64,000 nt of DNA from Coprobacillaceae bacterium UN01-12pH3A (GCA_027676805.1 JAQENU010000010.1:1275-65274), one strand, 5' to 3'. Positions 38,084 to 48,034 are shown, counted from the stretch's first letter. Numbers and translations: made by a program. The notes: generated from the sequence alone by a model not told the origin.

Positions 38084-38955
38084 CTCACCGGAAATAATAT
38101 TTTCAAAAACAGTTTTTCTCCTTCTGCCGCTGAATGACTATCCAGCCACAGTCGCCGATCCTTCCTATAAATTTCAAAATGCTGAGAAGTTAAAACAACT
38201 CTGATTTTGCTGTGAAGCAAGGCCATGCGTAAAGACATTTCCAAACGAAACAGCTCCAGATGCGAGGTGTCTTGTTCAAATAAAGATAATTCATAAGGTG
38301 TCACTTGTTCATTCAAGAAGAGCTCCCATAATTTAGCTAACTGTTTTAACGATAAGGCTTCTTTTAATAATTCGTTTCGCTGTTTTGATTCTTCTAAACG
38401 AATATAATCGTAGTAATAAATATCAGTATCTGTCTCAAACAAATCTTTTTCTTTAAGCCGGTTTTTCCAATGAGGCTCCACAGCAATTAAGGGTGTAGAG
38501 AAATCCCATTCTGTTAGGACAGACTTGACGAATGTCCCCATGACTTCGTTTGAGAATTTCATTTGCAGATGAATAGCATAGAGCTGCAAAAAAGGATTGC
38601 CGGAAATATTTTGATAGGTAACCGTTAATTGTTTTTCCTTGGCATGAAATAGTAAACAGGCTGGTTCATAGGCTTCACTGACACCGTGAACCGTTAATTC
38701 GCATTCATCCTGCAGTGTATAAAGGATCTCTTTATATTCGTGGCTGAACATGCTGCAATCCATGCAGGAATTAGGAAAAAGCAGCCAAAGCTGCGTTGTT
38801 TCCTCTAAAGTCACAACTTCGCATTTTGCATCAAAATCTTTGGCTAAGCCCAAGATCAGATAAAATAAATTCTTTAGTTTAGACTCAGAAAGCGTTTCTT
38901 GGAGTACCGGGTATTCTCTGCTTAGTACCTCATGCATAGGATAAATTACTGTCAT
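38071..38955 (-). CDS. Unrecognised 294-aa protein in the kdp operon
   Basis: Cytosolic by appearance: no signal peptide and no membrane helix. It has a CMDC (CxxC) pair near residue 63, a central beta-rich region (~70-140) and an acidic/leucine-rich helical part (~185-260). The ATG overlaps the kdpC stop by 4 bp, so translation is coupled to kdpC, and a terminator follows. I recognise no family. Its fixed place suggests a role in KdpFABC assembly, turnover or signalling, but this rests on position alone. Confidence 0.7.
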   Translation of the reverse strand: MTVIYPMHEVLSREYPVLQETLSESKLKNLFYLILGLAKDFDAKCEVVTLEETTQLWLLFPNSCMDCSMFSHEYKEILYTLQDECELTVHGVSEAYEPACLLFHAKEKQLTVTYQNISGNPFLQLYAIHLQMKFSNEVMGTFVKSVLTEWDFSTPLIAVEPHWKNRLKEKDLFETDTDIYYYDYIRLEESKQRNELLKEALSLKQLAKLWELFLNEQVTPYELSLFEQDTSHLELFRLEMSLRMALLHSKIRVVLTSQHFEIYRKDRRLWLDSHSAAEGEKLFLKILFPVRRRY

Positions 38956-39557
38956 TTTAGGATGCCATCCAATGCCAGATTAACTTTCAGCACATTGACC
39001 ACCGGTTCTCCAAATACACCTAAAAATCTTGAAGTCGTATAACGATCAATAATGGCCTCCACTTCCTGAGAAGTTAAATGACGCTCAGCCGCAATACGTT
39101 CTATTTGATATTTAGCGGCAGCTACCGAAATCTCGGGATCCAGCCCGCTTCCTGAACAGGTCACTAAATCTACTGGAATTGGATTTCCTGCCTGACTGGG
39201 GTGCGCTGATTGGATTTGCTTTACTCTGTCACTTATCAATTGCTCATATTCCTCACTTGTCACCGCTAGATTAGAGGGCGTTCCATAAGCAAGCGGCTGT
39301 CCCGATGTATCGGTAAAAGTTTGAATATCCACATTCATGATACGTCCCCATAAATACTTATCGTCACTAAATTGCTGCGCTAATAAGGCACTGCCGTATT
39401 TCTTGCCGTCAATTTCAATGATACTGCCATTAGCAGTATGAGGAAACAGCAGCTGGGCAATACCGGTCACACTTAATGTGTAAAGTCCGCCACACAGCAC
39501 CGTAAGTATTAAGGCAAAAGCAGTCATCTTTCTAAACATCGGTAAAATAGTTTTCAT
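38952..39557 (-). CDS. kdpC: Potassium-transporting ATPase subunit KdpC
   Basis: Small accessory subunit that raises ATP and potassium handling of KdpFABC. 201 aa with one N-terminal membrane helix (~10-33) and a soluble domain. The signature DLVTCSGSGLDPEIS is near residue 127 and the domain ends with FLGVFGEPVVNVLKVNLALD. It lies 11 bp after kdpB. Confidence 0.97.
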   Translation of the reverse strand: MKTILPMFRKMTAFALILTVLCGGLYTLSVTGIAQLLFPHTANGSIIEIDGKKYGSALLAQQFSDDKYLWGRIMNVDIQTFTDTSGQPLAYGTPSNLAVTSEEYEQLISDRVKQIQSAHPSQAGNPIPVDLVTCSGSGLDPEISVAAAKYQIERIAAERHLTSQEVEAIIDRYTTSRFLGVFGEPVVNVLKVNLALDGILK

Positions 39558-39568
39558 GTGTATTCCTC

Positions 39569-41638
39569 CTATACAATCCCTAAAGCAGTAATTATCATAT
39601 CAATAAACTTGACTGCAATAAATGGGGTGATAATACCTCCTACTCCAAAAACGAGCAGGTTTCTTGTCAATAGCTTTGAAGCAGATACCTCACGGTATTT
39701 AACGCCCTTTAATGCAAGCGGAATCAAAGCAATAATGATCAGTGCATTATAAATAACAGCAGAGAAAATCGCACTTTCCGCACTATGAAGATGCATAATA
39801 TTTAAGGCTCCTAATCCCGGGTACAGCCCCATGAATAATGCCGGAATAATCGCAAAATATTTAGCTAGGTCATTGGCAATGCTGAAGGTTGTCAGACTGC
39901 CGCGTGTCATTAATAGCTGTTTTCCGATACGGACAACTTCAATCAGCTTTGTCGGAGAAGAATCCAAGTCCACCATGTTGCCCGCTTCCTTTGCTGCCTG
40001 AGTTCCGGTATTCATTGCGACTGCCACATCGGCCTGTGCCAAAGCCGGAGCATCATTGGTTCCGTCTCCCGTCATGGCAACTAAGTGTCCTTTTGCCTGG
40101 AAATCACGGATCATTTGCAGTTTGCCTTCCGGTGTCGCTTCTGCCAAAAAATCATCTACTCCTGCTTCAGCGGCAATGGCTGCGGCAGTTAAGGGATTAT
40201 CTCCTGTAATCATGATGGTTCGAATCCCCATTTTTCTTAGGTCAGAAAATTTTTCCTGAACCCCTTGCTTAATAATGTCTTTTAAATAGATAACACCAAG
40301 AATTTTAAAATCTTTTGCCACAATCAGCGGTGTCCCGCCTTTATGAGAAATTTCTTCAACTACCTGCTGACATTGTGTTGAATACATATGCCCATGTGCT
40401 TCCACATATTCTTTAATCGCATCCATAGCCCCTTTGCGAATTTCCAAGCCATTCAGATTCACTCCGCTCATTCGTGTTTTTGCACTGAAAGGAACAAATT
40501 CCATGTTTAATTCATGCAGATTACGTCCTCTGATATTAAACTTTTCTTTCGCTAAAACGACAATGCTGCGCCCTTCCGGTGTTTCATCTGATAATGAAGA
40601 AAGCTGAGCCGCGTCTGCCAATTCTTCTATGTCTGCGCCATCTACCGGGATAAACTCACAGGCCTGACGATTTCCCAAGGTGATTGTCCCCGTTTTATCC
40701 AGCATTAGAATATCCACATCTCCGGCAGCTTCGATGGCACGTCCGCTCATCGCTAACACATTCGCCTGATTTAAGCGGCTCATCCCGGCAATGCCGATAG
40801 CAGAAAGTAATGCCCCGATTGTAGTCGGCGCTAAACATACGAGCAATGCGACTAAAGAGGTTACTGAGATAGGGTTGGTGATCCCAGCTAACCCAGCCGA
40901 AAAAACAGAATAGGTGTAAAGCGATACGGTGACTAACAGAAAGATAATTGTCAGAGCAATCAGAAAAATCTGTAATGCAATTTCATTAGGCGTTCTTTTT
41001 CTTGCCGCTCCTTCCACCATTGCAATCATCTTATCTAAAAAACTTTCTCCGACAGTATGAGTAACTTGAATTACCAAATAGTCGGAAATCAAGGTTGTTC
41101 CTCCAGTCACTGCACTGCGGTCGCCGCCAGCTTCACGAATAACCGGAGCCGATTCTCCGGTAATGGCACTCTCATCGACAGAAGCAGCGCCTTCGATGAC
41201 ATCCCCATCTGCGGGAATTTGTTCCCCAGCTTCGACATAAACAATATCTCCTTTTTTCAAAGCTGTGGAGTAGACGTTTTCAATTTGATCTTTACGATCT
41301 ATAGAAGGAATACGATGCGCTTCAACATCCCTTTTTGATGCACGCAATGCATCTGCCTGAGCTTTTCCGCGTCCTTCGGCAATCGCTTCTGCAAAATTGG
41401 CAAATAAGACCGTAAACCACAGGATCACTGTAATGCCAAAGATAAAGAGCGGTGAAGCATCGCTGTATCCGCATAATGAGGCAAGCCACAGCAAAGTCGT
41501 TAAAATAGAAGAAAGATAAACCAAAAACATCACCGGATTTTCTTTTTGTGTTTTAAAAGACAATTTAATAAAGGAATCTTTCATTGCTCGTTTTATCATC
41601 TTGTGGTCGATAAAGCTTTTTTTATTTTTCACATTCAT
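39569..41638 (-). CDS. kdpB: Potassium-transporting P-type ATPase subunit KdpB
   Basis: Catalytic P-type ATPase of the high-affinity potassium pump. The phosphorylated Asp is in MLDKTGTIT (near residue 315), TGES is present in [11 protein letters not shown], and [15 protein letters not shown] forms the hinge. The Ser of TGES is the residue whose phosphorylation inhibits the E. coli pump. 689 aa is the normal length. 16 bp after kdpA. Confidence 0.98.
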   Translation of the reverse strand: MNVKNKKSFIDHKMIKRAMKDSFIKLSFKTQKENPVMFLVYLSSILTTLLWLASLCGYSDASPLFIFGITVILWFTVLFANFAEAIAEGRGKAQADALRASKRDVEAHRIPSIDRKDQIENVYSTALKKGDIVYVEAGEQIPADGDVIEGAASVDESAITGESAPVIREAGGDRSAVTGGTTLISDYLVIQVTHTVGESFLDKMIAMVEGAARKRTPNEIALQIFLIALTIIFLLVTVSLYTYSVFSAGLAGITNPISVTSLVALLVCLAPTTIGALLSAIGIAGMSRLNQANVLAMSGRAIEAAGDVDILMLDKTGTITLGNRQACEFIPVDGADIEELADAAQLSSLSDETPEGRSIVVLAKEKFNIRGRNLHELNMEFVPFSAKTRMSGVNLNGLEIRKGAMDAIKEYVEAHGHMYSTQCQQVVEEISHKGGTPLIVAKDFKILGVIYLKDIIKQGVQEKFSDLRKMGIRTIMITGDNPLTAAAIAAEAGVDDFLAEATPEGKLQMIRDFQAKGHLVAMTGDGTNDAPALAQADVAVAMNTGTQAAKEAGNMVDLDSSPTKLIEVVRIGKQLLMTRGSLTTFSIANDLAKYFAIIPALFMGLYPGLGALNIMHLHSAESAIFSAVIYNALIIIALIPLALKGVKYREVSASKLLTRNLLVFGVGGIITPFIAVKFIDMIITALGIV

Positions 41639-41653
41639 CTTATTTTCCCCCTA

Positions 41654-43387
41654 TCACATACCAAAGAATTCGGCAATCGGTCCCAGTGCCAATGCTGGAA
41701 AGAAGCTTAATGCCCCAATCAACACAATAACAAAGATCAGCAGCCCAACAAACATGGCATTATGAGTAGCTAAAGTGCCTGCCCCTGTCGCTATTTTTTT
41801 CTTTTTCACTAGGCTTCCGGCTATTGCCAATGTAGCTAATATCGGCGCAAAGCGGGCAAAAAGCATAGATAACCCCGTGCTTATATTCACAAAGATCGTA
41901 TTCGCATTGAATCCGGCAAAGGCAGAGCCATTGTTTCCCCCGGCAGATGTGTACGTATACAGCAATTCGGAAAAGCCATGAGCACCGCTGTTATTTAAGC
42001 TATCCGCGACAGATGGAACTATTGCGGCAATACCACTTCCTATCAGTATCGCAATAGGCGTCGCTAAGCATAACACAACTGCCATTTTCATTTCATAAGG
42101 CTCGATTTTCTTACCCAAATATTCCGGTGTTCTGCCCACCATTAATCCGGCAATAAATACTGTCAGAATGACAAAGCCGATCATTCCGTATAATCCGCAG
42201 CCAACGCCGCCAAAGATGACTTCCCCTAGCTGCATTAAGATCATTGGAATCATTCCGCCCAGTGGTGTATAGCTGTCATGCATCGCATTAACCGAACCAT
42301 TTGAAGCCGCTGTCGTAAAAGCCGTCCAAGTTGAAGAAGCCGCAATACCAAAACGACTTTCTTTTCCTTCCATGTTTCCGCCGGATTGCTGATCAGTCGA
42401 AAGATCGACGGTTTGATTTGAAGACAGCTGTGGTGTTGCCATCTGTTCATTGACGACAATCGCAGATGTCGCTAAAGTTAAAACGATAAACATCGCCGCA
42501 AAGATCGCCCTTCCCTGACGACGATCATGAATATTACGTCCGAAGGTAAAGCATAAAGCCGCCGGAATTAATAAAATAGAGAGCATTTCAATCATGTTTG
42601 TTACATTATTCGGATTCTCTAAAGGATGTGCCGAATTGGTTCCGTAAAAGCCGCCGCCGTTTGTCCCTAACTGCTTAATCGCAATCTGACTTGCTGCCGG
42701 TCCCAGCGGAACCACCCCTTTTTCAATCACGGTGCCATCTTCTAAAACTATTGGTTCTACAAGATCAATGTGTTCATACCCCTTAAAATTCTGAGAAACA
42801 CCTTGAGAGGTTAAAGCAACGGATGAAACAAGAGATAAAGGAATTAAAATGTAAAGAATAATACGTGTCACATCCTGATAGAAATTACCCAGCCCTTGCT
42901 TTTGTACCTTTACAAAACCGCGGATCAAAGCAAATAATACAGCGATTCCCACGGCTGCCGAAACAAAGTTCTGTACAGTTAATCCCATCATTTGTGTAAA
43001 ATAGGATAATGTACTTTCTCCTGAATAAGCCTGCCAATTTGTATTCGTCACAAAACTTGAAGTTGTGTTAAAAGCCAAATCCCACCTGACATTCTTCAAG
43101 CCCTCCGGATTTAATGGAAGAACACCCTGTAAAACCTGTATACCAAATAAAAGAATAAAGAAGATGCCACTGAAGATAAAAACACTCACTGCATATTTTT
43201 TCCAGTTCATCTCATCTGTTACATTCACTCTTAACAGTTTATAAATCGCTTTTTCGATGGGAGTTAAAAGACGGCTTAGAAATACCCTTTCCCCATTCAT
43301 TACTTTCCCGATATAGCTTCCTAACGGAATCGCGAATACAATTAAAATAATTAAATATAATGCTATTTGATTCCATACCGATGTCAT
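41654..43387 (-). CDS. kdpA: Potassium-transporting ATPase subunit KdpA
   Basis: Channel-like subunit that selects potassium. About ten membrane helices and four pore loops: [37 protein letters not shown] and [13 protein letters not shown]. 577 aa is slightly longer than E. coli KdpA. The ATG overlaps the kdpF stop (ATGA). First long gene of the operon. Confidence 0.98.
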   Translation of the reverse strand: MTSVWNQIALYLIILIVFAIPLGSYIGKVMNGERVFLSRLLTPIEKAIYKLLRVNVTDEMNWKKYAVSVFIFSGIFFILLFGIQVLQGVLPLNPEGLKNVRWDLAFNTTSSFVTNTNWQAYSGESTLSYFTQMMGLTVQNFVSAAVGIAVLFALIRGFVKVQKQGLGNFYQDVTRIILYILIPLSLVSSVALTSQGVSQNFKGYEHIDLVEPIVLEDGTVIEKGVVPLGPAASQIAIKQLGTNGGGFYGTNSAHPLENPNNVTNMIEMLSILLIPAALCFTFGRNIHDRRQGRAIFAAMFIVLTLATSAIVVNEQMATPQLSSNQTVDLSTDQQSGGNMEGKESRFGIAASSTWTAFTTAASNGSVNAMHDSYTPLGGMIPMILMQLGEVIFGGVGCGLYGMIGFVILTVFIAGLMVGRTPEYLGKKIEPYEMKMAVVLCLATPIAILIGSGIAAIVPSVADSLNNSGAHGFSELLYTYTSAGGNNGSAFAGFNANTIFVNISTGLSMLFARFAPILATLAIAGSLVKKKKIATGAGTLATHNAMFVGLLIFVIVLIGALSFFPALALGPIAEFFGM

Positions 43388-43473
43388 CCTTTATCCCCCC
43401 ACAATAATATTTTAACTAGATACATCAGAAAGCCTAAAGCGGCGATCCCAATGCCTATGACAATCCAATTCAT
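43384..43473 (-). CDS. kdpF: Potassium-transporting ATPase subunit KdpF
   Basis: 29 aa, one membrane helix: starts [19 protein letters not shown] and ends ILLWGDKG. The length equals E. coli KdpF, which stabilises the complex. Start is an ATG behind GGAGGGG, and the TGA overlaps the kdpA ATG. Easily missed because of its size. Confidence 0.9.
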   Translation of the reverse strand: MNWIVIGIGIAALGFLMYLVKILLWGDKG

Positions 43474-43503
43474 GTATACCCCTCCTTATTACGTTTTCAG
43501 TCT

Positions 43504-43565
43504 AGCATAACAAAAATTAGAATAGTGTTAAGGAAGCTGCATCCATATTAAGATCGTATTAATAT
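43504..43565 (-). promoter_or_regulatory. kdpFABC promoter with tandem KdpE-like sites
   Basis: TTAACA (43526-43531), 16-bp spacer and TATGCT (43504-43509) on the minus strand. Two head-to-tail 11-mers, ATATTAATACG and ATCTTAATATG, lie next to each other at 43544-43565, 12 bp upstream of the -35. An 11-bp period is the usual spacing for OmpR/PhoB-type regulators. Confidence 0.6.
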
Positions 43566-43608
43566 CAAAATTATTAAAATCGTGCTATCATGATAATGAG
43601 GTGAAACA

Positions 43609-44076
43609 ATGATACGATTATTACCCGCCAATGCAAAAAACAGATCGGATTTACTGAAGCTGAGCCTTCTTCCTAATCAGACGCATTTTATCGAATCCGT
43701 CGAGGATTGTTTAAAAGAAGCCGATGCCTTCTCCTTATGGAAACCTGTCGGTATCTATGATGATGACACATTGATTGGCTTTGCCATGTATGGCTTATGG
43801 AAAAGAGAGGGAGAGCATGGACGTGTCTGGCTGGATCGCTTTTTAATTGACCAAAGTCAGCAGAAAAAGGGCTACGGTAAAAAAGCATTGATTGCTTTGA
43901 TTCTGCATATTTTTGAAAGCTATGGTTATGATGAAGTGTATTTAAGCTTATATGAGGATAATACAGTAGCTTTAAATTTATATAAAAAGCTGGGGTTCTC
44001 CTTCAATGGAGAAAAAGATATTCACAATGAACGGATTATGGTATTAAAAAAGACAGCCTTTCAAAGCTGTCTCTAA
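43609..44076 (+). CDS. GNAT acetyltransferase, BltD (polyamine) type
   Basis: 155 aa. The acetyl-CoA loop is QKKGYGKKAL (near residue 85). The stretch TFIES-like THFIESVEDCLKEADA plus LWKPVGIYDDDTLIGFAMYG resembles Bacillus BltD spermine/spermidine acetyltransferase. It may detoxify polyamines. Divergent from kdpF across 135 bp; monocistronic. Confidence 0.8.
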   Translation: MIRLLPANAKNRSDLLKLSLLPNQTHFIESVEDCLKEADAFSLWKPVGIYDDDTLIGFAMYGLWKREGEHGRVWLDRFLIDQSQQKKGYGKKALIALILHIFESYGYDEVYLSLYEDNTVALNLYKKLGFSFNGEKDIHNERIMVLKKTAFQSCL

Positions 44077-44094
44077 AGAGCGGTATCGCTCTTT
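44073..44094 (+). terminator. Terminator after BltD-like gene
   Basis: Stem AAAGAGCG/CGCTCTTT with a 4-nt loop and T-run. It overlaps the end of the convergent gene. Confidence 0.75.
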
Positions 44095-44573
44095 TTTAGT
44101 TTTATACAACAAATCAGTCGGGCAGGAAAAAATTCATAAAGATATAAACAATCCACTTCTCCTGCAAACGCATTGAATGTTTTTGATAAAACGGATGAAG
44201 CTTGAATAATCTTATCCGGTTCACTGATCAGCATGGTTGTATGCGCTGTCCAATTCCAGCTGTCACCAAATTGTTCTTTTAGTTTAAGCAAGGGAACACT
44301 GACATCCGGTGATATAAAAAGAACCTTAGCCCCGCCAAATATGCCGATATGATTGAAGGTGACAGGAAAAGCCTTAATATCGTTAGCTGCATCAATCATC
44401 GCACTTTTTATTTCAGCTTCCCTTTCGGTTGAAACACTACATAATGTGATGTGATGAGGCAGTCCTCTCGTTTCCAGAGTTTCAAAATCCTTCAAGCATT
44501 CCTTGAACTTATCCAGCCGCTGTGAAGTCTGATCGTCGTATCCCGCCAGCACACAAAGCATTTTATCTGCCAT
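44073..44573 (-). CDS. 2H phosphoesterase (2'-5' RNA ligase-like)
   Basis: 166 aa from the ATG at 44573, behind GAAGGAAAG. Two His-x-Thr motifs typical of the 2H superfamily are present: HHITLCSV near residue 40 and TAHTTMLIS near 114. Such enzymes open or join 2'-5' RNA linkages or cyclic phosphates. It overlaps the upstream GNAT gene by 11 bp, so they share a transcript. Substrate unknown. Confidence 0.75.
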   Translation of the reverse strand: MADKMLCVLAGYDDQTSQRLDKFKECLKDFETLETRGLPHHITLCSVSTEREAEIKSAMIDAANDIKAFPVTFNHIGIFGGAKVLFISPDVSVPLLKLKEQFGDSWNWTAHTTMLISEPDKIIQASSVLSKTFNAFAGEVDCLYLYEFFPARLICCIKLKKSDTAL

Positions 44574-45021
44574 TTTTCTTTCCTTCAATCTTTTTATTCA
44601 TGACAATCATTTCCTTGGAAGTCGTATAGCCTTTTTTATGATAAAATCCCTCTGTTCGCGGATCTTTTAAAGTTAATAGAATAATCTCATCCATTCCCAG
44701 CTTTAACAGACGTTTTTCAAATTCCGCTAACAGCATGGTTCCATATCCGCCGCTTTGATTATGCGGATCAATGCAAAATTCTTTAATCTCAAACTTAATG
44801 CCATCATAATATTGCTGTTGGTTGCCTAAAATGAAACCGACTAAACTATCGTCCTGATACATCATCAAGCCATAAAAATCCGGTGCTTTCGCCATCTGAT
44901 TCAAACGCTTTTGTACGCTCCACGCTTCCCAGTGATCATTCCATGGTTCCTGATTAAACGTACGGATATAGAGATCCGTTATTTTAGAAATATCCTCATC
45001 CTTCATTTCTATATAAGTCAT
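44563..45021 (-). CDS. GNAT N-acetyltransferase
   Basis: 152 aa with the acetyl-CoA loop QSGGYGTMLLAEFE (near residue 86) and the C-terminal FYHKKGYTTSKEMIVMNK. A Trp/Asn-rich N-terminus (FNQEPWNDHWEAW) resembles aminoglycoside 6'-acetyltransferase-like proteins, but the substrate cannot be assigned. Strong ribosome-binding site (AAAGGGG). Co-transcribed with the 2H phosphoesterase gene. Confidence 0.8.
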   Translation of the reverse strand: MTYIEMKDEDISKITDLYIRTFNQEPWNDHWEAWSVQKRLNQMAKAPDFYGLMMYQDDSLVGFILGNQQQYYDGIKFEIKEFCIDPHNQSGGYGTMLLAEFEKRLLKLGMDEIILLTLKDPRTEGFYHKKGYTTSKEMIVMNKKIEGKKNGR

Positions 45022-45121
45022 CTTATATCCCCTTTCTTTTTATTCTGTTACTATCCTCTCAAAAATTCATACAGATGTAAACCCTATTGTGATAAAATAA
45101 AAGATAGAAAGAAGGGATAGT

Positions 45122-45166
45122 GTGAAACGCTGCATTGCTGTAACTGGAATGATCAATAATAATTAA
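45122..45166 (+). CDS. Possible 14-aa leader peptide of the Vat-like gene
   Basis: GTG start with GAAGGGATA before it, encoding VKRCIAVTGMINNN, stop 16 nt before the next gene's ATG. Short leader peptides control several antibiotic-resistance genes by translational or transcriptional attenuation. I see no clear alternative stem around the downstream ribosome-binding site, so this is a candidate only. Confidence 0.35.
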   Translation: MKRCIAVTGMINNN

Positions 45167-45182
45167 CTAAACAGGAGAAATA

Positions 45183-45812
45183 ATGATGATTCCAGATCAA
45201 ACAAAACTATATCCCCGTTTGGGAGATACACAAACGATTTATTTAAAAAACGCTGTTATGGATGAACGCATCCAAATTGGTGATTTTACGATCTATAATG
45301 ATTTTATTCATGATCCAAGAGATTTTCAAAAGAATAATGTATTTTATCATTACCCTATCAATCAGGACCGATTGATCATTGGCAAGTTCTGCTCCATTGC
45401 CTGTGGTGCAAAATTTTTAATGAACAGTGCTAATCATACTTTAGATTCTTTATCCACATACCCTTTTCCTATTTTTTATGAAGAATGGGAGCATGGCATG
45501 AGTCCTAAAGAAGCTTGGGATAATAAGGGTGACATTATTATCGGCAATGATGTTTGGATCGGCTATGAAGCGGTGATTCTTGCTGGTGTCACGATCGGTG
45601 ATGGGGCAATCATTGGCACTCGTGCCGTTGTGACCAAGGATGTTCCGCCATATACAATTGTCGGCGGCATTCCCGCTAAAGTCATCCGCCCCCGCTTTCC
45701 TAAAGAAGAAATTGAGAGACTTCTTGACTTAAAATGGTGGGACTGGCCGATTGAGCAAATAGCAAAGAATATTCACGCAATTCAGCATAGGGATTTTGCT
45801 TCACTCATTTAA
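45183..45812 (+). CDS. Xenobiotic acetyltransferase, Vat/CatB type
   Basis: 209 aa, left-handed beta-helix hexapeptide enzyme. LIIGKFCSIACGAKFLMN and SANHTLD (catalytic His, near residue 82) are followed by GDIIIGNDVWIGYEAVILAG, and the end has LKWWDWPIEQI. This matches the group that acetylates streptogramin A (Vat) or chloramphenicol (CatB); the C-terminus is more Vat-like. Good ribosome-binding site. A shared terminator lies after it. Confidence 0.85.
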   Translation: MMIPDQTKLYPRLGDTQTIYLKNAVMDERIQIGDFTIYNDFIHDPRDFQKNNVFYHYPINQDRLIIGKFCSIACGAKFLMNSANHTLDSLSTYPFPIFYEEWEHGMSPKEAWDNKGDIIIGNDVWIGYEAVILAGVTIGDGAIIGTRAVVTKDVPPYTIVGGIPAKVIRPRFPKEEIERLLDLKWWDWPIEQIAKNIHAIQHRDFASLI

Positions 45813-45816
45813 TAGA

Positions 45817-45854
45817 AAAAAAGACTGATTTCAATAATGGAATCAGTCTTTTTT
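45817..45854. terminator. Bidirectional terminator between Vat-like and MATE genes
   Basis: Stem AAAAAGACTGATT with its complement around a 10-nt loop, flanked by A and T runs. Confidence 0.85.
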
Positions 45855-47199
45855 ATAAGTAATGGTATCTTTTTCTATATCCCAGCAGCAATCCTCCTGC
45901 AAGGAGCATTGTCACCCCTTCTGCGAGCGGAACTGCCAGCCATACCCCATTCACACCGATAAGCGCCGGTAAAATCAGTAATGCTGTGGTAATCAGACCG
46001 AATGTCCGTAAAAAGGATATGACCGCTGAAATTTTCCCATTAGATAGCGCTGTAAATAAGGCAGATGAATAAATATTGAGCCCGCAAAAAAGAAAACTAT
46101 ATGAAAATATAGAGAATCCATGTCGCGCATAAAGATAAACGATACTAGCTTGATCTGAAAATAATCCTACTAATCCGGATGTAAAGAATTGTGCAAATAT
46201 AAAGACCAAGACCGAGGTTCCCAAAATAAAAGACAGACACATCTTCACCATTCTTTTTAACTGATCATGATTTTGGCTTCCGTAATTATAACTAATCATC
46301 GGAGCTGCCCCCATTGAAAAGCCAATATAGAGTGTCGTTAATAAAAATTGTGTATAGATAATAATCGTGATGGCCGCTACGCCGTTTTCTCCTAAAAGGC
46401 GCATCATGATGCTGTTGAACAAAAAAGTGGTGACTGCCGCTGCTGCCTGACTTACCATTTCGGATGAACCGTTCAGGCAGCTTTCTAAAAGCAGCTTCCC
46501 ATCCAGCTGCGGCTTTTCAAAATGCAGTCCTTCTTTATTGCGTGTAAAAAAGTAAAGCCCAATCACAGCAGGTATCAAATAGCCGATTCCGGTTCCCAAT
46601 GCCGATCCCCTGATCCCCATATTTAAAGGGACCATAAACAGATAATCCAATGCGATGTTAGCTGCTCCCGCTCCAATCGACAGGATCATTCCAAAAGCCG
46701 GTCTGCCGGCAGTCACAATCAGATTTTGAAACAGCATTTGCAGCATGCTGGCAGGAATAAAAAGCAATAATATTAATAGATAATCCCTGCAGTAAGGATA
46801 AAGCACTTCACTGGCTCCCAGTCCCCATAGGATTGAATCTAAAAAAAGGATCCCTAAACAGGTAATGACAACGCCCAATAGTATCCCCACTATGATGATT
46901 AAAGTAAAATTCTGACGGGCTTCTTTGTTTTTGCCCTCTCCCATTTTACGGGCAATAATCGCACTTCCTCCGGTTGAAAGCATCGCTCCAACACCAACAA
47001 TGATGTTGATGACCGGACAGACAATATTAATAGCGGACAAAGCATCTGTATTTACCAGATTTGAAACAAAGATAGTATCAACAATCGTATAAAGTCCCAT
47101 AATGACCATCATGATCATTGAGGGAAAGGTAAATTTAAGCAGTCCAATAAAGCTGTATTCTTTCGCTAATAGATTCGTTGTATTTATTTCTTCATTCAT
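45853..47199 (-). CDS. MATE-family multidrug efflux pump
   Basis: 448 aa, about twelve membrane helices in two halves. The start FPSMIMMVIMGLYTIVDTIFVS resembles MepA-like pumps, which expel cationic drugs by sodium or proton exchange. It overlaps the AraC-GNAT regulator gene by 8 bp and so is translated with it. Drug range unknown. Confidence 0.9.
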   Translation of the reverse strand: MNEEINTTNLLAKEYSFIGLLKFTFPSMIMMVIMGLYTIVDTIFVSNLVNTDALSAINIVCPVINIIVGVGAMLSTGGSAIIARKMGEGKNKEARQNFTLIIIVGILLGVVITCLGILFLDSILWGLGASEVLYPYCRDYLLILLLFIPASMLQMLFQNLIVTAGRPAFGMILSIGAGAANIALDYLFMVPLNMGIRGSALGTGIGYLIPAVIGLYFFTRNKEGLHFEKPQLDGKLLLESCLNGSSEMVSQAAAAVTTFLFNSIMMRLLGENGVAAITIIIYTQFLLTTLYIGFSMGAAPMISYNYGSQNHDQLKRMVKMCLSFILGTSVLVFIFAQFFTSGLVGLFSDQASIVYLYARHGFSIFSYSFLFCGLNIYSSALFTALSNGKISAVISFLRTFGLITTALLILPALIGVNGVWLAVPLAEGVTMLLAGGLLLGYRKRYHYL

Positions 47200-48034
47200 C
47201 GGTTCCCTCCTTTAAATAAATCATGCGCTGAGTAGGGTAGCCATATTCTTTCAACAGTTCAGCTTCCGCAAACCCCATATGCTTCCAAACCTTTCGATAA
47301 CCGGTATCTGCTTTATCTCCTTTGCGAAAAGTCGTGATGCAAGGCGTTTGGTCGGTCAGCTTTTCCTCAATAAGTTTTTTTAGAAAAGCTTTCGCAATGC
47401 CTAGTTTACGATACTGAGGATGAACACCTAAAAATTCAATATTGCCGCTGCTTCGATCAAAAGCCATCATCGCTTTCAGCAATCGTTCCTCTTTGAGTAT
47501 TAACACTTGTTTCTTTTCTATAAAACTTTCTATACTCGCAAGATATTCTTCCTCTTGAAAATTGGGAAAGCCATCTATAATCTGATACACCAGTTCTAAA
47601 CACAAGGGCAGATCTTCTTTCCTTGCCAGCTGAATCTGAGCCTGCCAGTCTCGTGGGTTAAGATTAGGGTTTTCACTTAGCTTGAAGCGCAGCTGCAATG
47701 GATAATATTCTTCGTTTTCTCGATATTGATAAGGTGTTTTCTTATACATCTCTTTAAAGACAGCACTGAACGCTTGCTGACTTTCATAGCCCGCAAGAAG
47801 CGCAATCTCTAAGATCGAACAATCGGAAAAGACCAGCAGCTTTGCAGCTTCACTCAATTTTCTTCTTACGATATACTCATGAATGCTGAGCCCGATCGTT
47901 TCTCTAAAAACTCGATGCAGATGATACTTAGAATAATGAACCGCCTGTGCCACCTGTTCGAGATCCAGCTTTTTAGTCAAATTTGCTTCGATATAGTCAA
48001 TGACGGATATAACACTGATCACTTTATTTGACAT
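47192..48034 (-). CDS. AraC-type regulator fused to GNAT acetyltransferase
   Basis: 280 aa from the ATG at 48034 behind GGGAGGG. The N-terminal ~100 residues are a double helix-turn-helix of the AraC/MarA type (VAQAVHYSKYHLHRVFRETIG and FSAVFKEMYKKTPYQYR). Residues ~130-280 are a GNAT domain (YRKLGIAKAFLKKL). AraC/MarA-like proteins with extra ligand domains sense drugs; here the sensor is acetyltransferase-like. Directly upstream of, and overlapping, the MATE pump gene that it probably controls. Confidence 0.88.
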   Translation of the reverse strand: MSNKVISVISVIDYIEANLTKKLDLEQVAQAVHYSKYHLHRVFRETIGLSIHEYIVRRKLSEAAKLLVFSDCSILEIALLAGYESQQAFSAVFKEMYKKTPYQYRENEEYYPLQLRFKLSENPNLNPRDWQAQIQLARKEDLPLCLELVYQIIDGFPNFQEEEYLASIESFIEKKQVLILKEERLLKAMMAFDRSSGNIEFLGVHPQYRKLGIAKAFLKKLIEEKLTDQTPCITTFRKGDKADTGYRKVWKHMGFAEAELLKEYGYPTQRMIYLKEGTDE

